Shown here piece after piece: positions 1 through 8,949 of a stretch of DNA of 64,000 bases (position 1 is its first letter; every line of letters begins with the position of its first letter). Source of the DNA: Kappaphycus alvarezii (taxonomy: Eukaryota > Rhodophyta > Florideophyceae > Gigartinales > Solieriaceae); contig NADL03000487.1 of the NCBI GenBank assembly GCA_002205965.3, positions 577,165 to 641,164 on the forward strand. The letters run 5' to 3'. A model generated the notes under the pieces. The model saw only the letters and a program-made list of their open reading frames with translations, did no database searches and was not told the origin of the DNA. The translations under genes were made by a program, and so were the position numbers.

Positions 1-57
1 TTCGTCCGCTGCCTTGCTTCCTTCGCTGCTTCCCTCGCGGTTCCTCCCTCACCAGGT

Positions 58-143
58 GAAAAGTTTTGGGTGTTTTACTCTTGGAAGATATATCCGGTCT
101 ATCCCATGGTTTTCCAGACAACCGCAATCACCAGGAGCTTCGC
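58..143 (+). repeat. Dispersed ~85-bp motif, copy 1
   Basis: This copy has the core GTGTTTTACTCTTGGAAGAT, followed by a stretch like ATCTATCC and then TTTTCCAGACAACC. The same order recurs at 2271, 12901 (minus), 13667, 15882 (minus), 31122 (minus) and 33148, with a short form at 3875-3906. At 33148 and 31205 it directly follows the end of an RT/endonuclease reading frame, so I read it as the 3' tail of that element family. Bases 1-57 loosely resemble the same tail. Confidence 0.7.
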
Positions 144-1199
144 GACTTCGTTACCGTTTTTGCGTTTAGTCTCCAAGTGATGCAGGTGCGATGGGTTTCC
201 ACCCGCCGCCGCATCCGTAGTTAATTTGTGAATACCCTTCGCACGCTTCTGTGCAATACTGTACAACTCGTAAAGATGTGCCACATATTAGACCTCGTCC
301 TGCTGCATGTTGCAGGTTGGGGCTGAAAGACAGGATGCCTTGCCGCACGGGCTAGGTCGATTCCTAACAAAGCGACTGTGTTGTCATGGCCGGACAGCGC
401 GCTCTCTGCAGGAAGAACACGACGTGGGGGTACCAGGGAGTCAATTCTTGTAACAGATGTGCCGGCTAATACCCAGACAACTTATATGGTACTGTGCGTG
501 TAGGTGTTATGTCGCGGTAAGCACAGATGGCATTCCAGCCTACCGACTAGTATCGACAATGCAGAAGGTGGTCCCCGCGGATGACCGAAAATTTCTGGCT
601 ATGATTGTCTCGGGCACGGAGTTACTTGTGCGAACATAGGCACCCAGCATCCTTACATCAATTATTATAGAACACTTATTGCCGGGAGAGGAACGAAGTC
701 CGTCATTAAGGCTCAACAGGCCCGTAGTGGTGGAGACGGAAACGTAGTGAACCGCTACGGAAGAAGAGCAAGTGAGGAGGTTGGAATGTAGAACAAAGTA
801 TGCCCAAATCAGTTCTTCGAGGGAGATATGGTTCTGATCTGTATCGTCGTATATCTTCACGAAATCGACCAATCTGTTCATAAAATAATATACCATACCG
901 TTTGGTATTCCGGGCCACAACCGACCATATATTTCAAATATTAAATCACTCTACATTTACCCCCGTACCGTTTTTCGCCATGCAGGAAATTATTTGCTTT
1001 ACAGTATGTGATTTCAAATGCATCAGATGTAGCTTCTATCGAAGAAGGGATTTCCATTAGAACTATTTGCACCAGATAGGATTCAATTCTTAGGATCCAA
1101 ATCTTATCAATCAGGGTCCTAAACTTCATCCAATTGAGAATCTATCAGATCATGATATTCTCTCGATTCGGGAGGTGAATTCGAGCACATCGGGAGGGA
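144..1199. other. No gene supported
   Basis: Only short overlapping reading frames occur on both strands, none with a motif I recognise. A minus-strand stretch at about 99-348 has a small Cys-containing frame that could be an element remnant, but nothing anchors it. Confidence 0.5.
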
Positions 1200-1730
1200 T
1201 TACTCATAGTCTAAATGTAAGGCTTCGGCCCTGTGCCGTAGTTGGCTACCGTTATAGTCACATAGATGGCGCCTTAAAATTTCATCCAGCCTTACCAATG
1301 AGGGCACATTGACCACTTGGGACTTCGTGTGAACTACAAGAATTGCTTCCAATAGAGCCACAGATAGATTCCCGACGGAATCAATACCTACCAGGTCGTG
1401 CTCGTGCTCCCACAAGTGCTGTAGAGAGAGTTGTACTTCGCACAGCATGGCGCGTGTTTTCTGGCGCTGAAGAGACCGGCGTGCATATGAAAGGAAACAT
1501 GAGCCCTCTCCGTTCTCGATGCCGAACTGATCCAGTTTTTCGTAGGCGGAAACCGGTTCCAAAAGAGTGTCCCAAAGCCTGGACACATCCGACATGGCCT
1601 GATCAAGAGTTTGGTACAGTGCCATACCTTGTTGAGCGGAATCATCAAGATTTAGTTTACGACTTTGGCGTTTATGACTTTGATGTTTGTTTTGAGATAG
1701 CCGAAAATCCCAAAAAGCTTCATCTTGCAA
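1200..1730 (-). CDS. Hypothetical protein, 176 aa
   Basis: This is an uninterrupted 176-residue frame and the longest in the first 2.7 kb. It is predicted to be mostly helical, with runs such as LSLQHLWEHEHDL and VRLDEILRRHL and a charged N-terminus with KRQSRK. I recognise no domain, signal peptide or membrane segment. A competing 133-residue frame lies on the opposite strand over 1343-1744, so the coding strand is not certain. No clear promoter or polyadenylation signal frames it. It could be a real small gene, a fragment of a decayed element or a chance frame. Confidence 0.3.
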   Translation of the reverse strand: MQDEAFWDFRLSQNKHQSHKRQSRKLNLDDSAQQGMALYQTLDQAMSDVSRLWDTLLEPVSAYEKLDQFGIENGEGSCFLSYARRSLQRQKTRAMLCEVQLSLQHLWEHEHDLVGIDSVGNLSVALLEAILVVHTKSQVVNVPSLVRLDEILRRHLCDYNGSQLRHRAEALHLDYE

Positions 1731-2270
1731 CAGATCTAGCGTAGAGAAGTGTGAGGTGGTTTCTTTTTTTGAAAGATATAGTGGTTGCTATTCAGCTTCG
1801 TGGTGTGTAGTGATCTGTGGTGCAATTCTATGGAGCAGGCCTGCATCGCGGAGGGGTCCGCGTTAAATAGTAATGGCATCAAAGCATACTGAGGGCTCCT
1901 TCATGTAATAGCTCTCAAATAAAATTCAACCCAGTAAAGACCCGTCGAGTTCTGGAATTAGGTTTTTTCGCAGATATCCGTTAGGCTCTACCTTTGATAA
2001 GCTCAGCTAATTTTCTTTCGCCAACCCGCGGGAAAATTTTTTACTGCTGTACTCGACTGAGATAATTTTTTCAATGGCCTCGAATTTTAACGTTTCGAAA
2101 CGTCGCTAACTTCTATTATGACATTGCGGGTAACTGAAAAAACGGGGCCAGATAGAAATATTTCGATTATTATCACACTTGACTGCCAGATTCTGTGCAA
2201 CGCAGGTCAGTCGATGTGTATAATATTCGGATCGTGTGTCGAGCGTTTATTTTGAACCTAGCATTTAATC
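1731..2270. other. No gene seen
   Basis: The stretch is AT-rich, with stops in all frames and no recognisable repeat. Confidence 0.5.
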
Positions 2271-2328
2271 GGGGGAACGGTTTGGGTGTTTTACTCTTGG
2301 AAGATATATCCGATCTATTCAAGCGTGC
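2271..2328 (+). repeat. Dispersed ~85-bp motif, copy 2 (5' part)
   Basis: It contains GGTTTGGGTGTTTTACTCTT followed by GGAAGATATATCCGATCTAT, closely matching copy 1. Similarity ends at about 2325, before the TTTCCAGACAACC part seen in other copies. Confidence 0.7.
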
Positions 2329-2758
2329 ATCGGGTGATGAATGTAGGCCTCGACGGTATGGGTGTTCAACTTCTTACTCGTTTATTAGGCATGTTCTGCT
2401 CGGTGAACACAAATCTCAACGTTGTACACCGGGATTACAAATGGCTGGCAGTTACCCAACGGGTGTTTAGTTCCTCACCCATTACTAGAACTTTTACGCA
2501 AACATAATATGCATGCAAAGTTACACAGTCATTTACAGTAATGGCTCCCTGCAATGCTATTACATAAATTAATTGAAAATACGCTAAATAATTCGGAATA
2601 GATTTCATCTTTATGGAATTTGATGGTAGCTATTTCAACGATTGATTAAAATGCAGAGATCTCAGTAAATCTGAAAACTATTGGTGAATTTCAAATTATA
2701 GCGGTAATACCTCGATCTTCAAACCATTACAGCTGCCTTGAACATACCTACCTGAACC
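2329..2758. other. No gene seen
   Basis: AT-rich DNA between the motif copy and the RT fragment, with only short frames. Confidence 0.5.
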
Positions 2759-3592
2759 ACAGGCATCCTGATCCCAGTATTCAAACATAGGGACCAACAT
2801 ACAGTACTCCAGCGAATTACCGCCCACTTTGCCTCATATCTCACCGCCGGAAAGCCATCGAAGGAGGTCTCTCCTCTCTCCTAGCCGACCTCACAGATCT
2901 CCACCCAATGCAATTTGGCTTTCAAAGAAGAATAGGCCCCCCCACGCCCTCATAGCCACGGAAGCAGCTATACAACAAGGGGGTCGCTGGCTCACCGCCG
3001 TGGATACGTTTAAGGCCTATGACAGGGTCAACCGCCAACTGCTCGTACACGACTGCGGACGCATGTTCCCCCACACAGAAACAGCCATGATTAGAGCATG
3101 CCTCCTCCCCCTCACGGTCCGGACAAGAGACGATTGCACCCCTACAATAACGGTAATCCGCCTCGGTCTAACCCAAGGTTTCCCTCTCTCCCCATTCCTA
3201 TTCAATGTTTTTATCAATGGCCTTCCAAAGCCCTGACGACCATCATGACCCCCTCCCCCTCCATGCAATCTATTCGCAGTCAACGTCCTGCTCCACTCCC
3301 ACGACCCTTCCCTCCTCCAGACTCTCCTCGAAGAATGTCAACGGTAGGCATCCGCCAGACGCATGAACTGGGCACCCAATAAAAGCATGGTAATCTCCCA
3401 AGACCCGGCCCACCCAAGAGCACCATTACAATACAACCGACGGCGATACTTCTTTCTGACAAGGCCCCTTACCTAGGGATGACATCCACCACCCTAGGGA
3501 TACATCCCGACGTGATCATCAACAGGGCAAATTGTACTCTAGAAGGCACCCGGACCTTCCTACACACAACGCCCCACACTGGACCTTGCGTT
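2759..3592 (+). pseudogene. Non-LTR-type reverse transcriptase fragment
   Basis: This is a decayed RT spread over three frames. The N-terminal part reads PANYRPLCLISHRRKAIE, the usual start of the finger region. It shifts frame near a run of seven C at about 2935. Motif A follows as VDTFKAYDRVN, then motif B as LTQGFPLSPFLFN. After another shift motif C reads FAVNVLLHSHD where FADD would be expected, so the catalytic aspartates are lost. A later block, APYLGMTSTTLG, is also typical of the family. The order matches LINE-like RTs. It abuts an oppositely oriented endonuclease fragment at about 3585. It is inactive, and no ends or target duplications were found. Confidence 0.8.
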
Positions 3593-3863
3593 GGTGAGTA
3601 AGGGCGGAAGCCCAACCGGCGACTTGCGTAGCTTTGGTGATTGAGGTCTGCTTGAACGGTGACGTAACGGCGACGTCGCATGCGATGGGTCGGTGTGGTA
3701 AGCCATCTTCAGTGTCACGGGGGGTTTGCACGAGGAGAACGTCAGCGGGCCTGAAGTCCGTACCGGGGAGGAGATTCTCAACTTCAAACTCGTAGTCAAG
3801 GCCGACGGCGCGGAAGACGTGCCACGCGAACACATTGCGAACGGAGTTGTGGCGGTGAATGCG

Positions 3864-3917
3864 TCCAAATTCTGTTATCTTCCAAGAGTAAAACACCTAA
3901 ACCTTTTCCAAATTCTG
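3864..3917 (-). repeat. 32-bp motif insert with 11-bp direct repeats
   Basis: Bases 3875-3906 are a minus-strand copy of the core of the dispersed motif. They are flanked by perfect 11-bp direct repeats TCCAAATTCTG at 3864-3874 and 3907-3917. Removing the insert and one repeat restores the endonuclease frame (EFG joined to RIHRHNS), so the repeats are a target-site duplication. Confidence 0.85.
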
Positions 3918-4269
3918 AGACGCAGCGGTCGGCGGCATGGTCACCGTGGACATCCATGTCCTGCTGGATGTGGTGGCATTTCAATGGCACCAAGTCTGTG
4001 TAGACTGGGAGACCGAGGTGCCTGCGCAGCATGATGCTCCAGTGCTCTGATGACACCTTCGTCGCAGTGGTGGGATGGGCATATAGGAATGCCGCAGCAA
4101 CGGTGTGACGGAAGGCCAAACCTCGAATCCGGCGACGTGTGGACATCTCGGAGTGGCAGCTAGGACGAGGCACCCTCTCCCATAGGTCGTCCTCCCAAAA
4201 TTCCTTTGCCCTGGCCACTTACTGCGCCCGATTTAGATGAGATTGCAGGTTGACGGGCATGGAGGCAAG

Positions 4270-4274
4270 GGAGG
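4270..4274. repeat. Target-site duplication, left
   Basis: GGAGG immediately precedes the TGATAG end of the LTR and matches GGAGG at 11763-11767. Confidence 0.9.
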
Positions 4275-4994
4275 TGATAGGGGTAAATCGTCGGGAGAAG
4301 AGATACTTAGAACCAACTACCCCAAGACGGAGGTGTTGCGAGCGACAAAAGTGCTACCGTGGTATAGTTGAACAAATAAAAAGGAGTGTATATGGGAGAG
4401 AGTTGAGAGGGCTACAAGCAAGTATAAAAGGGGCAGGGTCTACCACTGATGCTCTGCGACCAGCTTAGGAAAAAGTTTTCTAGGGTCTGAAGTTGACTCT
4501 CAACTTCCTACTACTCGGAGCTTGACCTGAAGTTGTCTGCCAACTTGCTTGACCTCTCAAGGAGGAAGCACTTTACTCAGCTTATATAGACCTTTCGGCT
4601 AATCCTAAAGTCTCAATCAAACATACTAAATACCATAAAACGCATTCACGGGAATCGTGTGAACCAGAGAGACCATTAGAAGATATTTCCTCAAGGTAAA
4701 TATCTAGGTGCCATACCCATGCCAGCCACCCATCGGCCAGGGGTGGGAATTGATGTGGCCATTATATAGACCTTTCAGAGTCACTCGTAGTATCACCCAC
4801 AACCTAGAACTGTACTGACATCCACTATGACAGCGTGTCCTAAAATAAAAAATCAACCGATGAATTTGCCACACTCACCCAAATTAAAAATATCTTGCAA
4901 ATTCAAAAACTGTAAAAATATCTTCCCAGTTCCAATACTGTATACAATTATGGTCCTCATCTAAATTTTTTCGTGTGCGAATTTGCGCACATCA
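4275..4994 (-). repeat. 3' LTR of gypsy copy 1
   Basis: 720 bp; in sense orientation it begins TGATGTGCGC and ends CCCCTATCA (TG...CA). It appears identical to 11043-11762. A sense-strand CTATATAAG box lies at about 4581-4589. Confidence 0.95.
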
Positions 4995-5010
4995 CGCCCT
5001 CCCGCTCAAG
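4995..5010 (-). other. Candidate polypurine tract
   Basis: In sense orientation GAGCGGGAGGGCG directly abuts the 3' LTR. This is the expected purine-rich plus-strand primer site, although it has two C residues. Confidence 0.6.
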
Positions 5011-5027
5011 ACGAACGTCCCGGCTCG

Positions 5028-5444
5028 TCACTGCTCTTGTTGTTCTTGTGGGAGTTCTATCCATTCATCAGGGAGAGTATAGGGTTCACTATAAGGATAT
5101 GGTAGTAGCTCATTTCCAATATGATGAGAGAGTGTGTACCGTGCGATGACCGGCTCATCTCCTTGGTCAAGAGTTTCGTAGATTCGGCGTATGGTTTCAT
5201 AGTGTTCTCTAATGAGCTCCTCCCGTTTCACTTCTCCAAACCTTCCAAATGTGAGGTAGTAAACGTAGTATGCAAACTTTTCTGGCAACGGGTCCAGAAA
5301 CGGGTATCTGAAGGAGAAAAAAACTCGCAACATAAGGACTGAGTCCTCACGAGTAAGGTGCGCCCCGTGAATGGTCTGGAAGCACATGCAAATACTAATG
5401 GCAAAAAAGGAAATTACTTCTGCTTCTCGAGGGTCCTCTGTCAT
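5028..5444 (-). CDS. Accessory protein X2 of the gypsy element, 138 aa
   Basis: This separate frame occupies the slot between pol and the 3' LTR where some elements carry env-like or accessory genes. Its ATG overlaps the pol stop in ATGA at 5441-5444, a geometry used for termination-reinitiation. It is homologous to domain X1 at the end of pol: ICMCFQTIHG against ICLCFRTLNG, RVFFSFR against RVLFSFQ, YYLTFGRFG against YHYSIGRYG, and LLPYPYSEPY against LVPYPLWEPY. It has no signal peptide and no convincing transmembrane helix, so it is not an obvious envelope. The C-terminus is Gln/Glu-rich. I do not recognise the fold and assign no function. The intact frame in a young element suggests it is used. 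Confidence 0.85.
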   Translation of the reverse strand: MTEDPREAEVISFFAISICMCFQTIHGAHLTREDSVLMLRVFFSFRYPFLDPLPEKFAYYVYYLTFGRFGEVKREELIREHYETIRRIYETLDQGDEPVIARYTLSHHIGNELLPYPYSEPYTLPDEWIELPQEQQEQ

Positions 5445-7825
5445 TTCGCGAAGCCAACGTCTAATTGGTAGCGTCCAATAATTAAGGATGCATAGTTTCC
5501 CCCTGGGAGACTAGGCGGTGTTTGAGGCGATCTTCTTGGCGATCTTCCTCGCTGCTCCCGACGCCTTGCCCTCTTCGATGATCCGCCCCGATCACTTGAT
5601 GGTCCAGCTCGTATCATCATCACGGCCTCGGGAGGATCCTGGTCTTCGGCTGAGGTTGTGTTTCTGAGCGGAGCAACGTAAGGTTCCCATAGAGGATATG
5701 GGACCAGTCGATATTCCATATCAGGGGGCAAGCTGTAACCTCTCAGTCGCACATCTTGGTTGTTCTTGAGAAATACGTAAACTGGACGGATAATGTTCAG
5801 ATATGTTTGCGACAAGTCTCCGATAGCTACCATTCCATACCTCCCTATAGAGTAATGATATATGACTTCCACAAACTCTGGACCTGCTTCCGTGAACCTT
5901 CCGTTTTGGAATGAGAATAGAACTCTGATCAATAGTCGGAAATCTTCTTGAGGTAGCAATGGTCCGTTCAACGTACGAAAACATAGGCATATATTAATGT
6001 AGAAATGGATGATTACGTGGAGTTCGTAGTAGTCACGCGTAATCGAGATGATCCATTCCCAGGCCCTTTTTCCTCCCATAGGAATCATTCTATAGTTAAA
6101 GATGAGTATGCCTCGTGGTTGCGCATAGTCCTGTGTGAGAAGGAATTCTTCAGGCCTCTGATGGTAAGGGACCAGACGACGTGCATGGATTGCCCTCCTT
6201 GATCTCTTCCCTGAGCTTGAACAGAGCTTATAATGCGGGTGTCTTTCCTCCGTGACGATGCAAGGGTTCGAGTACTTTGTTTGGAAAGCCGGCCACTTCA
6301 CAGCCTGTTGCATTGCTTTTCCGTGTGCTACAAGTACTTTAGAGCCGACTGAGAAAGTTTGGACTGGAGGCTCTTCATCCTTATTTCTTGTCTGTGTTAG
6401 CGCGCGGTGTGATCTCCAGCTTTCGGTGGCCAATAGTTCGACCTCTCTACTCTCTTCATCGATAACATTTGTTTCCATATCTCTCTGTAACATTCTAGGA
6501 GCTCTTCCGTACATTAGCTCAAACGGTGACCGTCCACTTCTTCCTCTTCTTCGCCGATAGCCGTATAACACTTTTGGTAAGGCATCTTCCCACTGGATTT
6601 CATTCTCGGACATAGTTTTCGATATTGATCGTTTGATGGTTCCAACCATCCTCTCCGCTTTCCCGTTTGACATAGGAGCATATGCGAGAACTGTCTTTAG
6701 CTGAATACCTTTTTCTTCCAAGAAACGAAGCAGTGAAGTTGCAGTAAAACAAAGTGCGTTATCCGAGATGATCCTTTTTGGAAGACCAAACGGTTCAATT
6801 ATTTCTTTTTCGATGAATCTCAGGACCACTTCAGCATTGGCCTCCTCAACTGCAACTGCTATTGGCCATCCAGTAAGATGTTCCACCCCTATAAGGAGAT
6901 ATTTGTTTCCGGAAGAGGTTTCCTTGAATGGGCCGGCAAAGTCAATTGAAAAGGTTTCAAAGAGACCGGAAACTGGAAAGCCTAGAGTTGTCTTATACTT
7001 TCGTATTGGCGTGAATTTTTGACAGTTGTCGCAGCTTTTCACGAAGTTATAGACGTCCTTATGGATACTGGGCCACCAGAATCTCTCAGTAACGAATTTC
7101 TTGGTTGTTTCGAGATCCCAATGCCCTAACTCATCATGAAAAGTCCTCAAGATCTTCATTCTTTCTTTCAAAGGGGCCACTAGTCGAGGACCGGCTTTCG
7201 TGTGTCGGAAGAGTTTCCCATTCCATAGTGTAAAAGCCTTTTGATTCCTACGTACCCAATTTCTGTGTTCAATATCAACCTTTCTCATTTCTAGTCCATC
7301 CAGGAATTTAATTAGTCCGTCAATATTAGCTTCGTACTCGTTATTGTTCGGCACTTGCACCTCGGCAACTCCGACGATGTTCTCGGAAGCTTTTTCATTT
7401 GGAATCAGTGGATCCCTCAAGCGGGATAGGTAGTCGGCAGGCTGATTATTGCGTCCGGGCCTATACACAATTTCAAACCGATATTCTGCGAAAATGTCGA
7501 GCCATCGGGCCAAGCGGTGATGTACATCTTTCTTTTGGAATGCTGTCTTAAGTGCCTGGTGATCAGTTATCAAGACAAATTTCTCGAGTGATAAAAGGTA
7601 TACGCGAAACTTTTTCAGTGCGAAGACAACAGCGAGCGCTTCTTTTTCGCAGACTGAGTATCTCCTTTCCGCATCATTCAGAGTGCGACTTGCGAATTGA
7701 ACCGGGTGTAGTCTTCCGTTTTCATCTTTTTGGGACAAAACGGCACCCAAAGACCGTTCTGAGGCATCTGTCTCCACAACAAATGGTCTCTTGAAATCTG
7801 GATACATGAGCACTGGGGGACACAT
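5441..7825 (-). CDS. pol: Gypsy pol, RNase H - integrase - X1 (794 aa)
   Basis: The frame continues RT after a one-base shift at a run of five C (plus-strand G5, 7815-7819); the first Met shown is not the true start. RNase H spans about residues 10-130 with VVETDASERSLG, CEKEALAV and ITDHQAL. The integrase zinc finger has H229, H234, C266 and C269. The catalytic core has D294 (SIDFAGPF), D354 (IISDNALCF) and E391 (NGKAERMVG). A basic GPY/F-like region follows (VGSKVLVAHG). No chromodomain is seen. Instead, residues about 597-720 hold domain X1, homologous to X2. A basic Arg/Ser tail at about 744-772 (SKRARRREQRGRSPRR) could be a nuclear-targeting or nucleic-acid-binding tail. The stop overlaps the X2 start. 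Confidence 0.92.
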   Translation of the reverse strand: MCPPVLMYPDFKRPFVVETDASERSLGAVLSQKDENGRLHPVQFASRTLNDAERRYSVCEKEALAVVFALKKFRVYLLSLEKFVLITDHQALKTAFQKKDVHHRLARWLDIFAEYRFEIVYRPGRNNQPADYLSRLRDPLIPNEKASENIVGVAEVQVPNNNEYEANIDGLIKFLDGLEMRKVDIEHRNWVRRNQKAFTLWNGKLFRHTKAGPRLVAPLKERMKILRTFHDELGHWDLETTKKFVTERFWWPSIHKDVYNFVKSCDNCQKFTPIRKYKTTLGFPVSGLFETFSIDFAGPFKETSSGNKYLLIGVEHLTGWPIAVAVEEANAEVVLRFIEKEIIEPFGLPKRIISDNALCFTATSLLRFLEEKGIQLKTVLAYAPMSNGKAERMVGTIKRSISKTMSENEIQWEDALPKVLYGYRRRRGRSGRSPFELMYGRAPRMLQRDMETNVIDEESREVELLATESWRSHRALTQTRNKDEEPPVQTFSVGSKVLVAHGKAMQQAVKWPAFQTKYSNPCIVTEERHPHYKLCSSSGKRSRRAIHARRLVPYHQRPEEFLLTQDYAQPRGILIFNYRMIPMGGKRAWEWIISITRDYYELHVIIHFYINICLCFRTLNGPLLPQEDFRLLIRVLFSFQNGRFTEAGPEFVEVIYHYSIGRYGMVAIGDLSQTYLNIIRPVYVFLKNNQDVRLRGYSLPPDMEYRLVPYPLWEPYVAPLRNTTSAEDQDPPEAVMMIRAGPSSDRGGSSKRARRREQRGRSPRRSPQTPPSLPGGNYASLIIGRYQLDVGFAK
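5665..6040 (-). other. Domain X1 (in-frame C-terminal extension of integrase)
   Basis: About 125 residues continue in frame after the integrase C-terminal region. They share spaced blocks with X2 (ICLCFRTLNG, RVLFSFQ, YPLWEPY). Similarity runs the whole length of X2, so X1 and X2 look like products of a tandem duplication inside the element. Hydrophobic and aromatic content is high, but no clear membrane helix is present. Function unknown. Confidence 0.8.
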
Positions 7826-8949
7826 AGCTTATCTTTAAGCTCTTCAAATGCGGTTTGCATTTCCTTGTTCCATAAAAATTTTCCGTTCTTTGTTGTGCTG
7901 GCATGTAACGGTGCTGCAGTCTTGGCGAAATCTTTGATAAATCTCCTGTAATATGAGGCCAGTCCTAAGAAGCTTCGAACCTCCGTCTTTGAAGCGGGCC
8001 TTGGTGCCAACTTGATTTTTTTCGTTTTCTCTGGATCCACTTTAATTCCCTCTTGATCGACGATATGACCGAGTAATTGGATAGACGTTTTCGCAAAGAA
8101 GCATTTGCTTAACTTAATTTTCAGGCTGTACGCAGCTATTTTCTCCACCACAGTCTTGACATGCGATATGTGCTGATCCAAGGTTTTTGAGAATATCACT
8201 ACATCATCGATATAAACTCTTGCAAATGGAAGTCCTTTCAAAACCTCGTTCATCATTCTTTGGAATGTAGCTGGGGCATTCATGAGACCAAAAGGCATCA
8301 CTTCGAACCTGAATGTACCGGCTTTGCTGGTAAAAGTTGTTTTTTCCTTGCATTTTTCATCCAATGGAATCTGCCAATAACCAGTGTAAAGATCAATTGA
8401 GGTGAAGTATCTCCCGTCCTTCAAGTCCTCGAGGATTTCCTCCATATTCGGAATCGGAAATCGATCGGGTATCATTCTCTGGTTCAGTTGTCGGTAATCG
8501 ACGCAAAAACGCAGCTTTCCATCCTTCTTTGGTGCGACCACAACTGGAAATGACCATGGGGATGAAACTGGCCGAATGATATCATTTTCCAGCATACTTG
8601 TAACATTCTCTGAGATAAATTGGTCATATTTTGGCGGTTGACGTCTAGGCCTGTGGTAAATTGGTTTAGTATCGGTAAGTTCAAATGAGTGAGTGACCGG
8701 TACACTTGCTTGTCTTAAATCGGAAACGCTCCATGCAATTACTTCGGAAGATGTTAACATGTCGGATATTATCATTGAGGCGGGGGCTGGAAGGTGCTGT
8801 ACTTTTTCTTGAATTTCTCCAATTTGGCGCTGGTCCTTTTCTTGATCCTCACCCTCCAAATTTTGAAGGACCTCTTCCGGCGTGCTCACATCTTCAGATA
8901 TGGAATTCGATATATTCTTGTTTTCCGTGCAATTGTAATCTTCTTTCAT
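7678..8949 (-). CDS. pol: Gypsy reverse transcriptase, 423-aa frame
   Basis: This is a Ty3/gypsy RT. The N-terminal approach reads LENDIIRPVSSPWSFPVVVAPKKDG and FCVDYRQLNQ. Motif A is FTSIDLYTGYW (D about residue 186). Motif B is VMPFGLMNAPATFQ. Motif C is VYIDDVVIFS (YIDD at 246-249). The thumb shows LGLASYYRRFI. All catalytic aspartates are present. The ATG at 8947-8949 overlaps the protease stop in ATGA (8946-8949). The frame leaves the true reading at about 7820, where RNase H continues one base over. Either a -1 shift at the C5 run or a lost C there explains this. Confidence 0.95.
   Translation of the reverse strand: MKEDYNCTENKNISNSISEDVSTPEEVLQNLEGEDQEKDQRQIGEIQEKVQHLPAPASMIISDMLTSSEVIAWSVSDLRQASVPVTHSFELTDTKPIYHRPRRQPPKYDQFISENVTSMLENDIIRPVSSPWSFPVVVAPKKDGKLRFCVDYRQLNQRMIPDRFPIPNMEEILEDLKDGRYFTSIDLYTGYWQIPLDEKCKEKTTFTSKAGTFRFEVMPFGLMNAPATFQRMMNEVLKGLPFARVYIDDVVIFSKTLDQHISHVKTVVEKIAAYSLKIKLSKCFFAKTSIQLLGHIVDQEGIKVDPEKTKKIKLAPRPASKTEVRSFLGLASYYRRFIKDFAKTAAPLHASTTKNGKFLWNKEMQTAFEELKDKLCVPQCSCIQISRDHLLWRQMPQNGLWVPFCPKKMKTEDYTRFNSQVAL

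Larger units (their letters stand above)
3585..4274 (-). pseudogene. RT/endonuclease element (subfamily II), C-terminal half
   Basis: This is the downstream part of an old element whose RT half lies at 11763-12610; the gypsy insertion separates them. The zinc-binding block GDHAADRC is followed in another frame by FGRIHRHNSVRNVF. Then come FRPADVLL and IACDVAVTSPFK, which fit a PD-(D/E)XK (restriction-like) nuclease core as found at the C-terminus of some non-LTR elements. The closest relative in the window is at 60095-60957 (HPTTAT, GDHAADLC, IRPADILI). There is one stop just after the insertion point (RAQ*VARAKEF) and a frame break caused by a 32-bp insert at 3875-3906. It ends in THQRKVQ at about 3585 against the plus-strand RT fragment. 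Nuclease assignment is by motif only. Confidence 0.75.

Noticed and set aside
3875-3906. The 32-bp insert as a spliceosomal intron (GT near the start and AG at the end in sense orientation)
   Set aside because: Too short for splicing. The perfect 11-bp flanking duplication and dispersed copies outside genes favour insertion.
4250-4468. A ~70-codon frame antisense to the LTR (NRREKRYLEPTTPRRRCC...) that recurs at 11015, 34741, 51124, 40391 (minus) and 61542 (minus)
   Set aside because: It exists wherever the LTR exists and runs antisense to the element, with the start supplied by different flanks. Its persistence is explained by LTR sequence conservation, so it is not called as a gene.
5028-5444. 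X2 as an envelope gene
   Set aside because: No signal peptide, transmembrane anchor, cleavage site or Cys pattern of an envelope, and it is homologous to a domain fused to integrase.
5665-6040. X1 as a chromodomain
   Set aside because: Length and motif order do not show the aromatic cage pattern of a chromodomain, and no such pattern could be aligned by eye.
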